NCBI GenBank assembly: GCA_023266475.1
Contig: JAHFQA010000007.1
Location: 1 to 36,268 of the forward strand
Origin: Candidatus Woesearchaeota archaeon
Lineage (GTDB): Archaea; Nanobdellota; Nanobdellia; Woesearchaeales; GW2011-AR4
Direction: 5' to 3'
Length of the DNA stretch: 36,268 nucleotides
Shown: positions 9,201 to 17,208 of the stretch, one piece after another
Layout: the number at the start of each line of letters is the position of its first letter
Numbering within the stretch: the stretch's first letter is position 1
The notes under the pieces: generated by a model
The model's database searches: none
The model's input: only the letters and a program-made list of their open reading frames with translations
Told to the model about the DNA's origin: nothing
Translations under genes and position numbers: made by a program

Positions 9201-9614
9201 AACACAATCACTATAAGCACAGGGCTTAACTCAACAAGCCCCACAGGTGGCTCAAATGACAGCAGGGCTTTATACACTTTATTGGTAAATGGATATGCTG
9301 ACTACAGCGCTGTTGTTGCAAAATCAGAAGGCTGCAGTTGGACTGTGTCTTTTGAAGATGAATCATCTTCATCAATAAAAGTCCCTCCTGATTACAGCGG
9401 AGCAGACATATGCAGCTATGCAGCCAAGACATTTGACGCAAATGACGCCCTGGACAATGCAGCTTATCAGTTGTTTAGAAACCTCGATATAGACAAAGAC
9501 GGCAAACTGGATGTGAACATTGAAGAAAAAAATCTTAATATCAATGCATTTAGCATATCCAAAGTTCCTTCTCTTTGGGGCCCTGCAATAATTGAAATAA
9601 GGGTATGGGGTTAA
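6231..9614 (+). CDS. large VWA-domain surface adhesin with pilin-like N-terminal helix
   Basis: MKKAVFFTIDSVLASGIIIVAVLLVANFY; MIDAS-like ADAVLITDRTGSM and MLVMSDGEANTKIGD; EF-hand-like DIDKDGKLDVNIEE near C-terminus. ORF opens at 6174; ATG at 6231 preferred. Confidence 0.8.
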   Translation: MKKAVFFTIDSVLASGIIIVAVLLVANFYSVEQQKSNLNYASQDIVRVFSTMVVGQVNNDYINSLISSGLIANVNNTIIEQIGEFWADGNADLAKNFTRNLTEDIIPGIFGFSILVNGEEIYSRNTPSIRALVSSRKLVSGIAKAKPTQGFTGRVLLNGIKSKKTNAYVYFGGYEGDGNLTKKLILPNDVISINSSYLEVDAASNFNLYINNIFSGTYAKGSGGGGNMLADKWNISNNYIQNFVSGANTIIINFTGNVSNSIAGGFLRVTYITSSYNDTQTPGYTKEYLPGIDGVINLYSSFYSPLGLNNMGIFLHYLSPYQLYLTIGNTTVFESNGSAGEQQISINTSNLSGMLDYSALADKTVPLRMGLKVLTYGGQGTKADAVLITDRTGSMDSCDITVNCTSGLCDSDSAGGCHDRRDNVAIKSDKKFIDTVLSLSGNNVGLVGFGQSLQPYCDFHDLSSDNASLKYQVSNYSNAFCGYTCISCGILDATELLTEQQTLYGLNQTSFKNTTQRTVGDPPNPVSVKETLPIAVDKTKFIKSRLTILGRSVNVDNGYLQCVYLNNKYIGRMCDSISDWHTCSFPLKPDWFSNSSTNNITITGGTTSGCNATSGTNDNWDFKDVKITTWQTKNSAVSLTYNFSNATNTTVGDSPNPNIASVNLSIISNVTKIKSATIEFEAIDVDPSYFDCVYINGNYVGRVDYQKWNGTNLWQKVLFDVPAVWISNGKNQINITGGTTSGCKRTSGTNDQWKFRNVNLSIITSDEGSLYDRFKSMLVMSDGEANTKIGDGAGLDSAGARNETVAKACEAHDLYGINIFAVLFGDTTNSNAVRTLNQTACCDDCSHFYTSNDSASLLDIYTEIAQSIINIGFSSQSINITGGNIQKTTLFPDSFIELNYSILQPSFNKIPLSFETDRFNNNISTGTLYIYPNTSVLDAKVTSYSGNKWTDNLVVNGNNVYSLNVYNSNYLILGDPFIVNLPTSLINEGSNTITISTGLNSTSPTGGSNDSRALYTLLVNGYADYSAVVAKSEGCSWTVSFEDESSSSIKVPPDYSGADICSYAAKTFDANDALDNAAYQLFRNLDIDKDGKLDVNIEEKNLNINAFSISKVPSLWGPAIIEIRVWG
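7781..8525 (+). repeat. duplicated ~115-aa domain inserted inside the VWA domain
   Basis: TVGDPPNP...ITGGTTSGCNATSGTNDNWDFKDVKITT and TVGDSPNP...ITGGTTSGCKRTSGTNDQWKFRNVNLSII. Confidence 0.8.
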
Positions 9615-9615
9615 T

Positions 9616-10542
9616 ATGCCAAAAAAAGCAATTTTTTATACAACAGCTGCAATTGCACTAACAATAGTGATAATAGTTACATTCAGCGCATACACCACAT
9701 ATAAGCTAAGCGACAAAATGGACGTAATACAGACCCGAATTGATACTGTTAACTTTTTCATTAAAGATGTTGAAAAAGACCTTAATAAAGGAGCTTATAT
9801 AGCAGGATTCAGAACCCTCTTAAGTTTCAATCAATACATAACATCCAATGGAACATACATAGACGATGTAAACCTTAGGTTTAAGGAAGCTTTTCTAAAT
9901 GGGACAATCAAGCAGATGCCATTAAGCTTAATGCAAGGTTCTACCTTCACTGATTGGACAAGCAGAATTTCTGCAGAAGCCAGCAAGGTAGACATTAAAT
10001 TCAACCTTTCAGTAAATGACGTCAAGCTAAATCAAAGTGATCCATGGACAGTAGATATTGGATTAAATTTGAGCTTAGACATAGGGGATGTTAGAAATAC
10101 AAGCTATTGGATAAGAGAAAGGTACTTGATTACCCGAATAAGCATAGCTGGTTTTGAAGACCCGCTTTACGTAATTAACACCAATGGCAGAATCACAAAT
10201 CCAATAATAATATCAAACATAACTGATTTTGTTGTTAATGGAGACGTCAAAAACCTTTTAGTCCACACAAATAATTCTTATTATATCAGCCACAATGACT
10301 CGCCGAGCTTTCTGATGAGAATACAGGGAAATCTAACAAACTCAACATTCGGAATAGAGAGCCTTGTAAACCTGAACAAGCTCCAGCAGCAAGGCTTGTC
10401 AATAAAGGACAGGAGCATTGTTGACTACATATATTTCGGGACTGGAAATACCGTGAATTACAGAATTAACAACACACCAGAATGGTTTAAGATTGATGAG
10501 GGCCATTTGAATATTTATCAGGTTAGAAACATAACTATATAA
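9616..10542 (+). CDS. single-TM exported protein of pilus locus
   Basis: MPKKAIFYTTAAIALTIVIIVTFSAYTTY then ~275 aa exported-type sequence; start 1 nt after previous stop. Confidence 0.6.
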   Translation: MPKKAIFYTTAAIALTIVIIVTFSAYTTYKLSDKMDVIQTRIDTVNFFIKDVEKDLNKGAYIAGFRTLLSFNQYITSNGTYIDDVNLRFKEAFLNGTIKQMPLSLMQGSTFTDWTSRISAEASKVDIKFNLSVNDVKLNQSDPWTVDIGLNLSLDIGDVRNTSYWIRERYLITRISIAGFEDPLYVINTNGRITNPIIISNITDFVVNGDVKNLLVHTNNSYYISHNDSPSFLMRIQGNLTNSTFGIESLVNLNKLQQQGLSIKDRSIVDYIYFGTGNTVNYRINNTPEWFKIDEGHLNIYQVRNITI

Positions 10543-10593
10543 AAATTAAAAAACATAACATTTTTAAATAAAGAATAACAAAAAATAATCAAG

Positions 10594-11739
10594 ATGGAAT
10601 CACAAAGCAGTTTTATAGAAACTGGTGTAGACAAATTAGTTAATCTTATTAAAGAAAGAGGAAGAATTGCATTGAGCGATGCCGCATCAGAGCTTGGAGT
10701 AAGCACAACAGTAATTCAAGAGTGGGTGGATTTTCTCGAGGATGAAGGGATTATAAGCGTTGAGTACAAGCTCACAAAGCCTTATCTTATAGATAGGAAA
10801 TTAACTAAAAAAGAAGTTGAGTCAAAGGCAAAAGAATTTAGTAGCAAGAAAGAAGTATTTATCAGAAAAGCAGAAGTAAGTTTGAGTTTTCTTGAAAAGC
10901 AGGCAGACGACTTGAAAAAAGTCAAGGAGGAGTTTGACAAGCTTAAGAACGAGCTTGGTTTTGAGCTTGATACAGTAAAGGACGATTTGCAGGAACTTGA
11001 AAAATACCAGCAGCTTAAGGAGGAATTGCAAAAGCAGGTTGAAGAGCAAAAGAACGAGGCTAAATCAAGGGTAGAGGAGCTTACAAGGGAAATTATAAGG
11101 GAAGAGAAAAAATACGAGGAATTATTAGACAACCTAAAAAAAGAGCAGGATGAATTAATAAGGGAAAAATCTGAAGCTCAGTCGATCGAGGAGAGCGAAA
11201 AAATACTGAATAAAAAACTGGCAGACCTAAAAGATTTGATAAGCCAAATTGAAAAAAAGGTTTCGGACGAAGATTCATCAATTAAAAATTCAGAATCGCA
11301 CATTACAAGGCTAGGCCAGCTTGCAGAAGAAATAAGGCAGCGGGCTGACGAGGAAAAGTCAATTTTAAGGCCTTTGGTAGAGAAAAGCAAAGAGCAAGGT
11401 AAAAAAGTTATGGAATTGCAGGACAAAATCGTAAAAAAAATAGGACAAAAGCAAAAAGATGTTTCAAATGTGAAAGACATAACAAAAAAAGTCAAGGATT
11501 TTTTTGACAAGAAATTGGCAGTTGTTAATTTGGTTGATAAAGTAAATAAAGACAGGGACGAATTGGAAAAAAGCCTTACCGAGCTGATAAGAAAGGCAAA
11601 ATCTTTCCAGTTAACAGCTAAAACTGGTGATGTTGGCAAAGATATGCTGGAGCTTGAGAAAAAATTCGGCGAAGTTAACAAAAAGAAAGGCATATTTGAG
11701 GAGGAGCTAAAGAAATTCACTTCATTTTTCAAAAGCTGA
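10594..11739 (+). CDS. N-terminal winged-HTH + long coiled-coil protein
   Basis: DKLVNLIKERGRIALSDAASELGVSTTVIQEWVDFLEDEGIISVEY then ~250 aa of K/E-rich heptad sequence; own TATA (TTTTTAAATAAAG ~10561). Confidence 0.75.
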   Translation: MESQSSFIETGVDKLVNLIKERGRIALSDAASELGVSTTVIQEWVDFLEDEGIISVEYKLTKPYLIDRKLTKKEVESKAKEFSSKKEVFIRKAEVSLSFLEKQADDLKKVKEEFDKLKNELGFELDTVKDDLQELEKYQQLKEELQKQVEEQKNEAKSRVEELTREIIREEKKYEELLDNLKKEQDELIREKSEAQSIEESEKILNKKLADLKDLISQIEKKVSDEDSSIKNSESHITRLGQLAEEIRQRADEEKSILRPLVEKSKEQGKKVMELQDKIVKKIGQKQKDVSNVKDITKKVKDFFDKKLAVVNLVDKVNKDRDELEKSLTELIRKAKSFQLTAKTGDVGKDMLELEKKFGEVNKKKGIFEEELKKFTSFFKS

Positions 11740-11819
11740 TGAAAATAAAAATAAAGAATTTGCACAATGATTAGTTTTTCGTCGAAATATATTTTAATTT
11801 AAAAAAAGAGGTGTGTATT

Positions 11820-13466
11820 TTGTTAGAGAGATTTAGCCATAAAAAGTCTAAGGTAGTTGCATCTCTGCATCCCAGCAAAAGCAGCCAAGAAAGTGATGTT
11901 AATGTTTTGGGTTTGTCATCACTATCTCAAAGCCAAGAGATAAAGCAAAAAAAATTCGGTTTAAGTTCTGTTTCTGTCAATAAAGAAGTTATCAGCGTTG
12001 TTGCAACATATAATTTCACATCTGATGGTATTCCGATCACAATTATAATATATAATAAAAAAGGTGAATTCGTACCCATTTACGATGTCTCAATATCGAG
12101 CATCAGCAAAAATACTGAAATAATTCTTGAAAAAATAAGAGAGGAATTGACAGCACAAGTCAGCTTAGGGATGGTTGACATCCTTACTACAAAGGACACT
12201 GGAATAATTGAGAAGAGCTTTATAGATACAATAACAACTTTAATTAACAAGCATTTTCCTGATGCCGACGAACGGACAACAAATTTTCTTAAATCATACC
12301 TTATACAGAGAAGCCTTGGGCTCGGAAGCATAGAGATTCTAATGGACGATGTGAACCTTGAGGAAATAGCAATAAATGATTCTGAAGATCCTGTTTGGGT
12401 TTATCATGTAAAATTTGGCTGGCTGAAAACAAACATAATGATGCAGAGCGAAGACCAGACAAGGCACTATGCAACAATGATAGGAAGAAGGGTTGGAAGG
12501 CAGCTTACAATTCTTGAGCCATTAATGGATGCTAATCTAAAAGGAGGAGATAGGGTAAATGCAACACTTGAGCCTATATCCATAGCCGGCAATACGATTA
12601 CATTAAGAAAATTTGCAGCAAAGCCTTGGACAATAACAGATTTCATAAGCGCAAGCTCAATCTCTACAGAAGCTGCTTCATTGATTTGGCTAGGGGTGCA
12701 ATACGAATTATCAACTTTGATATCCGGAGGAACAGCAACTGGAAAAACCTCAATGCTGAATGTTGTTGCAAACTTTTTTCCGCCAAATCAGAGAATTATA
12801 AGCATAGAGGACACAAGGGAAATCCAGCTGCCAAAATTCCTGCATTGGGTGCCAATGATTACAAGGCTGCCAAACCCAGAAGGCAAAGGTGAAGTTTCAA
12901 TGCTTGACCTGCTTGTCAATTCATTAAGAATGAGGCCTGACAGAATAATTGTTGGCGAAATAAGAAGAAAAAGAGAAGCTGAAGTTTTGTTCGAGGCAAT
13001 TCATACTGGCCATTCAGTTTATGCAACAGTGCACGCGAACGATGCTGCTGAAACCATAACAAGGCTCACTAATCCGCCCATTGAGATTCCAAAATCAATG
13101 CTGCCAGCCATATCAATGATTGTCGTGCAGTACAGGAATAGAAGAACAGGTGTAAGAAAAACTTTCCAAATAGCAGAAATTTTGCCTGACTCAGATCCAA
13201 ACGTGCTTATACAGCTTGACATAAGAAAAGGTGTCTTGAAAAAAGTTGCAAATTCAAAATCACTTATGGCAACAATTGAGCTGTTCACTGGGTTGACAAG
13301 AAGCGAAATAAACAGGTCTACAAAGGAAAAAGAAATAATTTTGAAATGGATGGCCAAGAAAAATATAAACACTGTAGACAGTGTTGGAAGGGTAATGGCT
13401 GAATACTACACAAACAAAGCCAACTTAATGAGCACAGTCAAAAAAAATAAGCTACTGGGTGATTAA
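11820..13466 (+). CDS. type II/IV secretion system (archaeal pilus/archaellum, ArlI/TadA-like) ATPase
   Basis: Walker A SGGTATGKT, SIEDTREIQLP, MRPDRIIVGEIRRKREAEVLFEAIHTGHSVYATVHAN. SD AGAGGTG places the start at TTG 11820; ORF opens at 11811. Confidence 0.95.
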   Translation: MLERFSHKKSKVVASLHPSKSSQESDVNVLGLSSLSQSQEIKQKKFGLSSVSVNKEVISVVATYNFTSDGIPITIIIYNKKGEFVPIYDVSISSISKNTEIILEKIREELTAQVSLGMVDILTTKDTGIIEKSFIDTITTLINKHFPDADERTTNFLKSYLIQRSLGLGSIEILMDDVNLEEIAINDSEDPVWVYHVKFGWLKTNIMMQSEDQTRHYATMIGRRVGRQLTILEPLMDANLKGGDRVNATLEPISIAGNTITLRKFAAKPWTITDFISASSISTEAASLIWLGVQYELSTLISGGTATGKTSMLNVVANFFPPNQRIISIEDTREIQLPKFLHWVPMITRLPNPEGKGEVSMLDLLVNSLRMRPDRIIVGEIRRKREAEVLFEAIHTGHSVYATVHANDAAETITRLTNPPIEIPKSMLPAISMIVVQYRNRRTGVRKTFQIAEILPDSDPNVLIQLDIRKGVLKKVANSKSLMATIELFTGLTRSEINRSTKEKEIILKWMAKKNINTVDSVGRVMAEYYTNKANLMSTVKKNKLLGD

Positions 13467-14295
13467 GATTAAAGGACGTTTTTTAAGCTCATTATTCCAG
13501 CGAATTGCGAAAGCTTCGCCCATGCTTAAGATTAAGCTTAAACAAGCCGGTATTGACGACAAGCCCGAAGACTTCATTAAAAAAACTTTTCTCTCTGCAT
13601 TTTATATGACAACCGGCATAGTCATTTTCCTGTTTTTTATTCTTGCAAAATTAAACCTGCTTAAGGGTATTTTGTTCCTGATTGTTCCATTCATATTCAT
13701 CGTAATGTTCTTTTACATGATAAGGCTTCCTGATCTTAGAATATCAAGACGAGAGAAAGAAATAGGCAAGGAGATTGTTTTTGCAGGCAGATTTATTATT
13801 ATAGAGATTGAATCTGGGGTTCCATTGTACAATGCAATGGTCAATGTTTCAAAAAATTTTAATATTGTTGGTAGGTATTTTAAGGAAATAACTGACAAAA
13901 TAGACTTAGGCACAAGCATGGAAGATGCATTAAATGAAGCGGCAGAACTGATTCCATCAGATGACTTAAGGAAGATACTTTGGCAAATAATTAATTCAAT
14001 GAGAACAGGATCAAATGTAGCCAGGTCGCTTTATTCTGTGGTTGACCAGATAACCAAGGAGCAGATAACCGAGGTATACAAGTACGGCAAAAAGCTTAAT
14101 CCTCTTGCAATGTTTTATATGATAATAGCCGTTATTCTTCCGTCTTTAGGCATGACAATGATGATAATACTATCTTCTTTCATAAAATTCCAGTTGAGCC
14201 TGACAATTCTGCTTGCTATAGCCGGCTTTCTTGGATTTTTGCAGTTTATGTTCATTTCATTAGTGAAATTTTCTCGACCAGCAATTGAATTTTAA
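13459..14295 (+). CDS. type II secretion F domain membrane protein (TadC/ArlJ-like)
   Basis: ESGVPLYNAMVNVSKNFNIVGRYFKEITDKIDLGTSMEDALNEAAELIPSDDLRKILWQIINSMRTGSNVARSL plus TM helices. Confidence 0.88.
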   Translation: MIKIKGRFLSSLFQRIAKASPMLKIKLKQAGIDDKPEDFIKKTFLSAFYMTTGIVIFLFFILAKLNLLKGILFLIVPFIFIVMFFYMIRLPDLRISRREKEIGKEIVFAGRFIIIEIESGVPLYNAMVNVSKNFNIVGRYFKEITDKIDLGTSMEDALNEAAELIPSDDLRKILWQIINSMRTGSNVARSLYSVVDQITKEQITEVYKYGKKLNPLAMFYMIIAVILPSLGMTMMIILSSFIKFQLSLTILLAIAGFLGFLQFMFISLVKFSRPAIEF

Positions 14296-14297
14296 CC

Positions 14298-15581
14298 ATG
14301 CTCAGCATTAAAGGCGAATTCAATAAAAAAACTGAACCAACAAATCCAAATAAAATAATCGATAAACAAAAAAATAGATTTGATTTCTTTAAGAATATTT
14401 TTAAGAAAAAAGTGCATATGGATGCATCTGGAAAAATAGGCATTCCTACTCCTGCTACGCAGATAAAAGTTAGATTTTTTGATAAAATTAAAGGGCTTTT
14501 TAAAAAAAAGGAAAGTTCCGCTCAGCCGGAAAAAAGAATAGAGTTCTTTAAAAAAAAGCTCAAAAAGGCGCAGCAAAAAGATATAAAGGCGCAGGCCAGA
14601 CGGCAAAGAATTAAAAACTACCTAGACAGGGCTGGTATTGACATTAACCCTCAAAGAATATCCAAGATCTTCTTTAACCTTTCTGTGCTAATAAATCTTG
14701 CAATCTCGGCTTATTTAATTTATTATTTCTCGGTCACATACGGCATTACTTGGGGCACTGTAGTCGCTTCGATGATTGTGCTCTGGGTGCTTATTTTTGT
14801 GCTTTTGATATTCTTGCTTTGGATTATGTTTTATATTGCTGTTGACTTGAAGATATTCAAAAGAAAGCTTGACATAGAGGATGTTCTGCCGGATTTTCTT
14901 CAATTAACTGCTTCAAATATAAATGCTGGCATGACAATAGACAGGGCTTTATGGTTTGCAGTAAGGCCAAGGTTTGGAGTCTTGGCAAAAGAAATTGAAT
15001 CAATAGCAAAGGAAACGATGAGCGGCGCTGATTTAAAGGAGGCATTGGAAAGATTTGCAGCAAGATACGATTCAATTATTTTGAAAAGATCCATAAGCAT
15101 GCTCAATGAAGGAATAGCTGCAGGCGGACAAATCGGAGAATTGCTTAACAGAATATCCATTGACATACAGGAGCAAAAAGCTATGCTTAGAGAGATGGCT
15201 GCAAACGTCACAACTTATGTCATATTTATATCATTCGCCACAATTGTTGCTGCCCCGTTTTTGTTCTCTTTGTCGGGTGTCTTAATTGATGTAGTGCAAA
15301 ACTTAGGCAGTTCGCTTGGCTCAACCACAAATGCAGCTGCAAGCGCAGGAATACCATTAACATTTTCAGGCTCTGGCGTTACACCGTCAGACTTTAAGAT
15401 TTTTGCGGTATCCTCTTTGGCGATAACATCTTTTTTTTCCGCAATGATGATTGCAATCATAAAAAAGGGAAGTGTAAAATCAGGCGTAAAATACATTCCA
15501 ATCTTCATTTTCATATCTATTACACTCTATTTTATTGGTCAGACCTTGGCAGGAAAACTTATTGGGGAATTCTTTAAGTGA
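14298..15581 (+). CDS. second type II secretion F domain membrane protein (TadC/ArlJ-like)
   Basis: ASNINAGMTIDRALWFAVRPRFGVLAKEIESIAKETMSGADLKEALERFAARYDSIILKRSISMLNEGIAAGGQIGELL plus TM helices. Confidence 0.88.
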   Translation: MLSIKGEFNKKTEPTNPNKIIDKQKNRFDFFKNIFKKKVHMDASGKIGIPTPATQIKVRFFDKIKGLFKKKESSAQPEKRIEFFKKKLKKAQQKDIKAQARRQRIKNYLDRAGIDINPQRISKIFFNLSVLINLAISAYLIYYFSVTYGITWGTVVASMIVLWVLIFVLLIFLLWIMFYIAVDLKIFKRKLDIEDVLPDFLQLTASNINAGMTIDRALWFAVRPRFGVLAKEIESIAKETMSGADLKEALERFAARYDSIILKRSISMLNEGIAAGGQIGELLNRISIDIQEQKAMLREMAANVTTYVIFISFATIVAAPFLFSLSGVLIDVVQNLGSSLGSTTNAAASAGIPLTFSGSGVTPSDFKIFAVSSLAITSFFSAMMIAIIKKGSVKSGVKYIPIFIFISITLYFIGQTLAGKLIGEFFK

Positions 15582-15683
15582 ATTCTAATAAATATAAGTA
15601 GTAATTAAAATTAGACGATTGCACTTATTTCACAGTATTCCATATTTGAAATGATTAAATAGTATCCATTCCGAGAAAAATCT

Positions 15684-15700
15684 TGGAAAGATTTAAATAT
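15684..15700 (+). promoter_or_regulatory. putative BRE/TATA promoter of tandem pilin genes
   Basis: TGGAAAGATTTAAATAT in the pre-pilin intergenic region. Confidence 0.45.
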
Positions 15701-15768
15701 TAGTTATTCAATTAATATTTAAAGTTAACATTTAGATAAAAAATGATTTTAAAAATGAGGTGAAGTTA

Positions 15769-16218
15769 ATGAATAGTCTTTCTCGATTCAAAAAATCTCA
15801 AGCGGCTATGGAATTCTTGATGACTTATGGCTGGGCAATACTTGTTGTTCTTGCTGCCATTGCAGCTCTGGCGTACTTTGGTGTTTTAAGCCCTGAGAAA
15901 TTTTTGCCAGAGAAGTGTATTTTACAGCCTGGAATTGCATGTGTAAGCCACAAAGTAGAGCCTGCCAAAGTAACTCTTGTGATATCTAATGGCTTGGGAA
16001 GAACTATAATCGTAAACAGCATTGATGTAGGTGGATGCAGCGGAACGTTTACAGAGTCAATGATAAGTGGAGTGGACCATACTTTCGTTATAGGGGGCTC
16101 CTGCAGCAATGGCGTTGCAAAAGAAAAGTTTAAAGCTGATATCACCATGGGATATACGGAAAAGGACACAAATCTTACCAAGACTGTATATGGTAATTTA
16201 AATACAAAAATTGAATAA
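15769..16218 (+). CDS. major-type pilin, class III signal peptide
   Basis: FKKS|QAAMEFLMTYGWAILVVLAAIAALAYFGVLSPEKFLPEKC; SD GAGGTG upstream of ATG 15769. Confidence 0.88.
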   Translation: MNSLSRFKKSQAAMEFLMTYGWAILVVLAAIAALAYFGVLSPEKFLPEKCILQPGIACVSHKVEPAKVTLVISNGLGRTIIVNSIDVGGCSGTFTESMISGVDHTFVIGGSCSNGVAKEKFKADITMGYTEKDTNLTKTVYGNLNTKIE

Positions 16219-16255
16219 TCATAGTAAAAATTATTTAAAAAATGAGGTGAAGTTA

Positions 16256-16768
16256 ATGATATCAAAGGAAAATCTAAAGAAACTTTTCGTGAATAAAAAA
16301 TCACAGGCAGCCTTGGAATTTATAATGACCTATGGCTGGGCAATACTTGTTGTTTTAGTAGCAGTTGGAGCCTTGGCTTATTTTGGAGTCTTAAGCCCAG
16401 ACAAGTTCCTGCCGAGCAAATGCACTTTACAGTCAGGATTGGCATGCATAGACCATAAAGTACAAGCAGCTCCTGCAGGTACGGGAAATGCCGGATTGGT
16501 CACAGTTGTACTCCAAAACTCGCTTGGATTTGATTTAAGCTCAGTTGTTGTTGGTGCTGGAGATTGCGGAAATTCAGGCTCAGGCGTTTCAATGGCAAAT
16601 GGGGCACAGGCAACCTTTTTAGTTAACTGTGTTGGTGGAGGCATTGCTGAACAAACGATAGCTGCTGCTACTTCGAAATATAATAAGCAGTTAAATGTCA
16701 GCTATACAATAGTTGATACTAGCCTGTCACATAAGAATTTGGGACAACTGACAGCTAGGGTTGAATAA
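16256..16768 (+). CDS. major-type pilin, paralog of preceding gene
   Basis: NKKS|QAALEFIMTYGWAILVVLVAVGALAYFGVLSPDKFLPSKC; same leader AAAAATGAGGTGAAGTTAATGA. Confidence 0.88.
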   Translation: MISKENLKKLFVNKKSQAALEFIMTYGWAILVVLVAVGALAYFGVLSPDKFLPSKCTLQSGLACIDHKVQAAPAGTGNAGLVTVVLQNSLGFDLSSVVVGAGDCGNSGSGVSMANGAQATFLVNCVGGGIAEQTIAAATSKYNKQLNVSYTIVDTSLSHKNLGQLTARVE

Positions 16769-16860
16769 GCCCATTATTTCTTTTTTTTAAATTCTTTTAT
16801 AGTTTTTGTTAATGTAAAGTAAGCTTCTTAAGTATACACCTTCACTATACAATAATACGA

Positions 16861-17000
16861 GAGATGTGTGTGAGAACTCATCGCGTTGAAGCACACTCGC
16901 GTTCATCTACCATGCACTGTAACAGATAAATGTGTGCCCCTCATACATCTGCATACCCTAATACAAACGGGTTACCTTTAGCACTATGCTGTAAAAGGTC
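16861..17000. ncRNA. candidate structured non-coding RNA, class and strand unknown
   Basis: About 45% GC versus very AT-rich flanks, no ORF; AGATGTGTG (16862-16870) pairs CATACATCT (16942-16950), GCACAC (16891) pairs GTGTGC (16932), plus hairpin CCTTTAGCA..TGTAAAAGG (16975-16998). Confidence 0.4.
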
Positions 17001-17208
17001 GTTCTAGGATTGTTTACAAGCAAAATATGGTAGTTTTAAATAAGACTACAAAGATATTCAGATTGCCCTTAACAGAATAAAGAATACCTTAACCTAATTT
17101 TATAATTCTTATCTTCTCAATCATTATAAATAATAATTACATTTTTGTATAAAAATTTAGAAATTACACAAAAAATAAATTAAAAAAACAAATAGATAAT
17201 AAAATTCT

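Noticed and set aside
11178-11765. 195-aa - strand ORF opposite the coiled-coil gene (and 10782-11132)
   Set aside because: Antisense of AAG/GAA-rich coiled-coil codons gives a Phe/Ser/Leu-rich artefact.
16861-17000. Second intron-containing tRNA, SRP RNA, 5S or RNase P RNA in the GC-rich intergenic region
   Set aside because: No T-loop GTTC[GA]A with flanking stems, no SRP helix-8 GGAAG..AGCAG motif and no RNase P core motifs recognised; left as an unclassified candidate.
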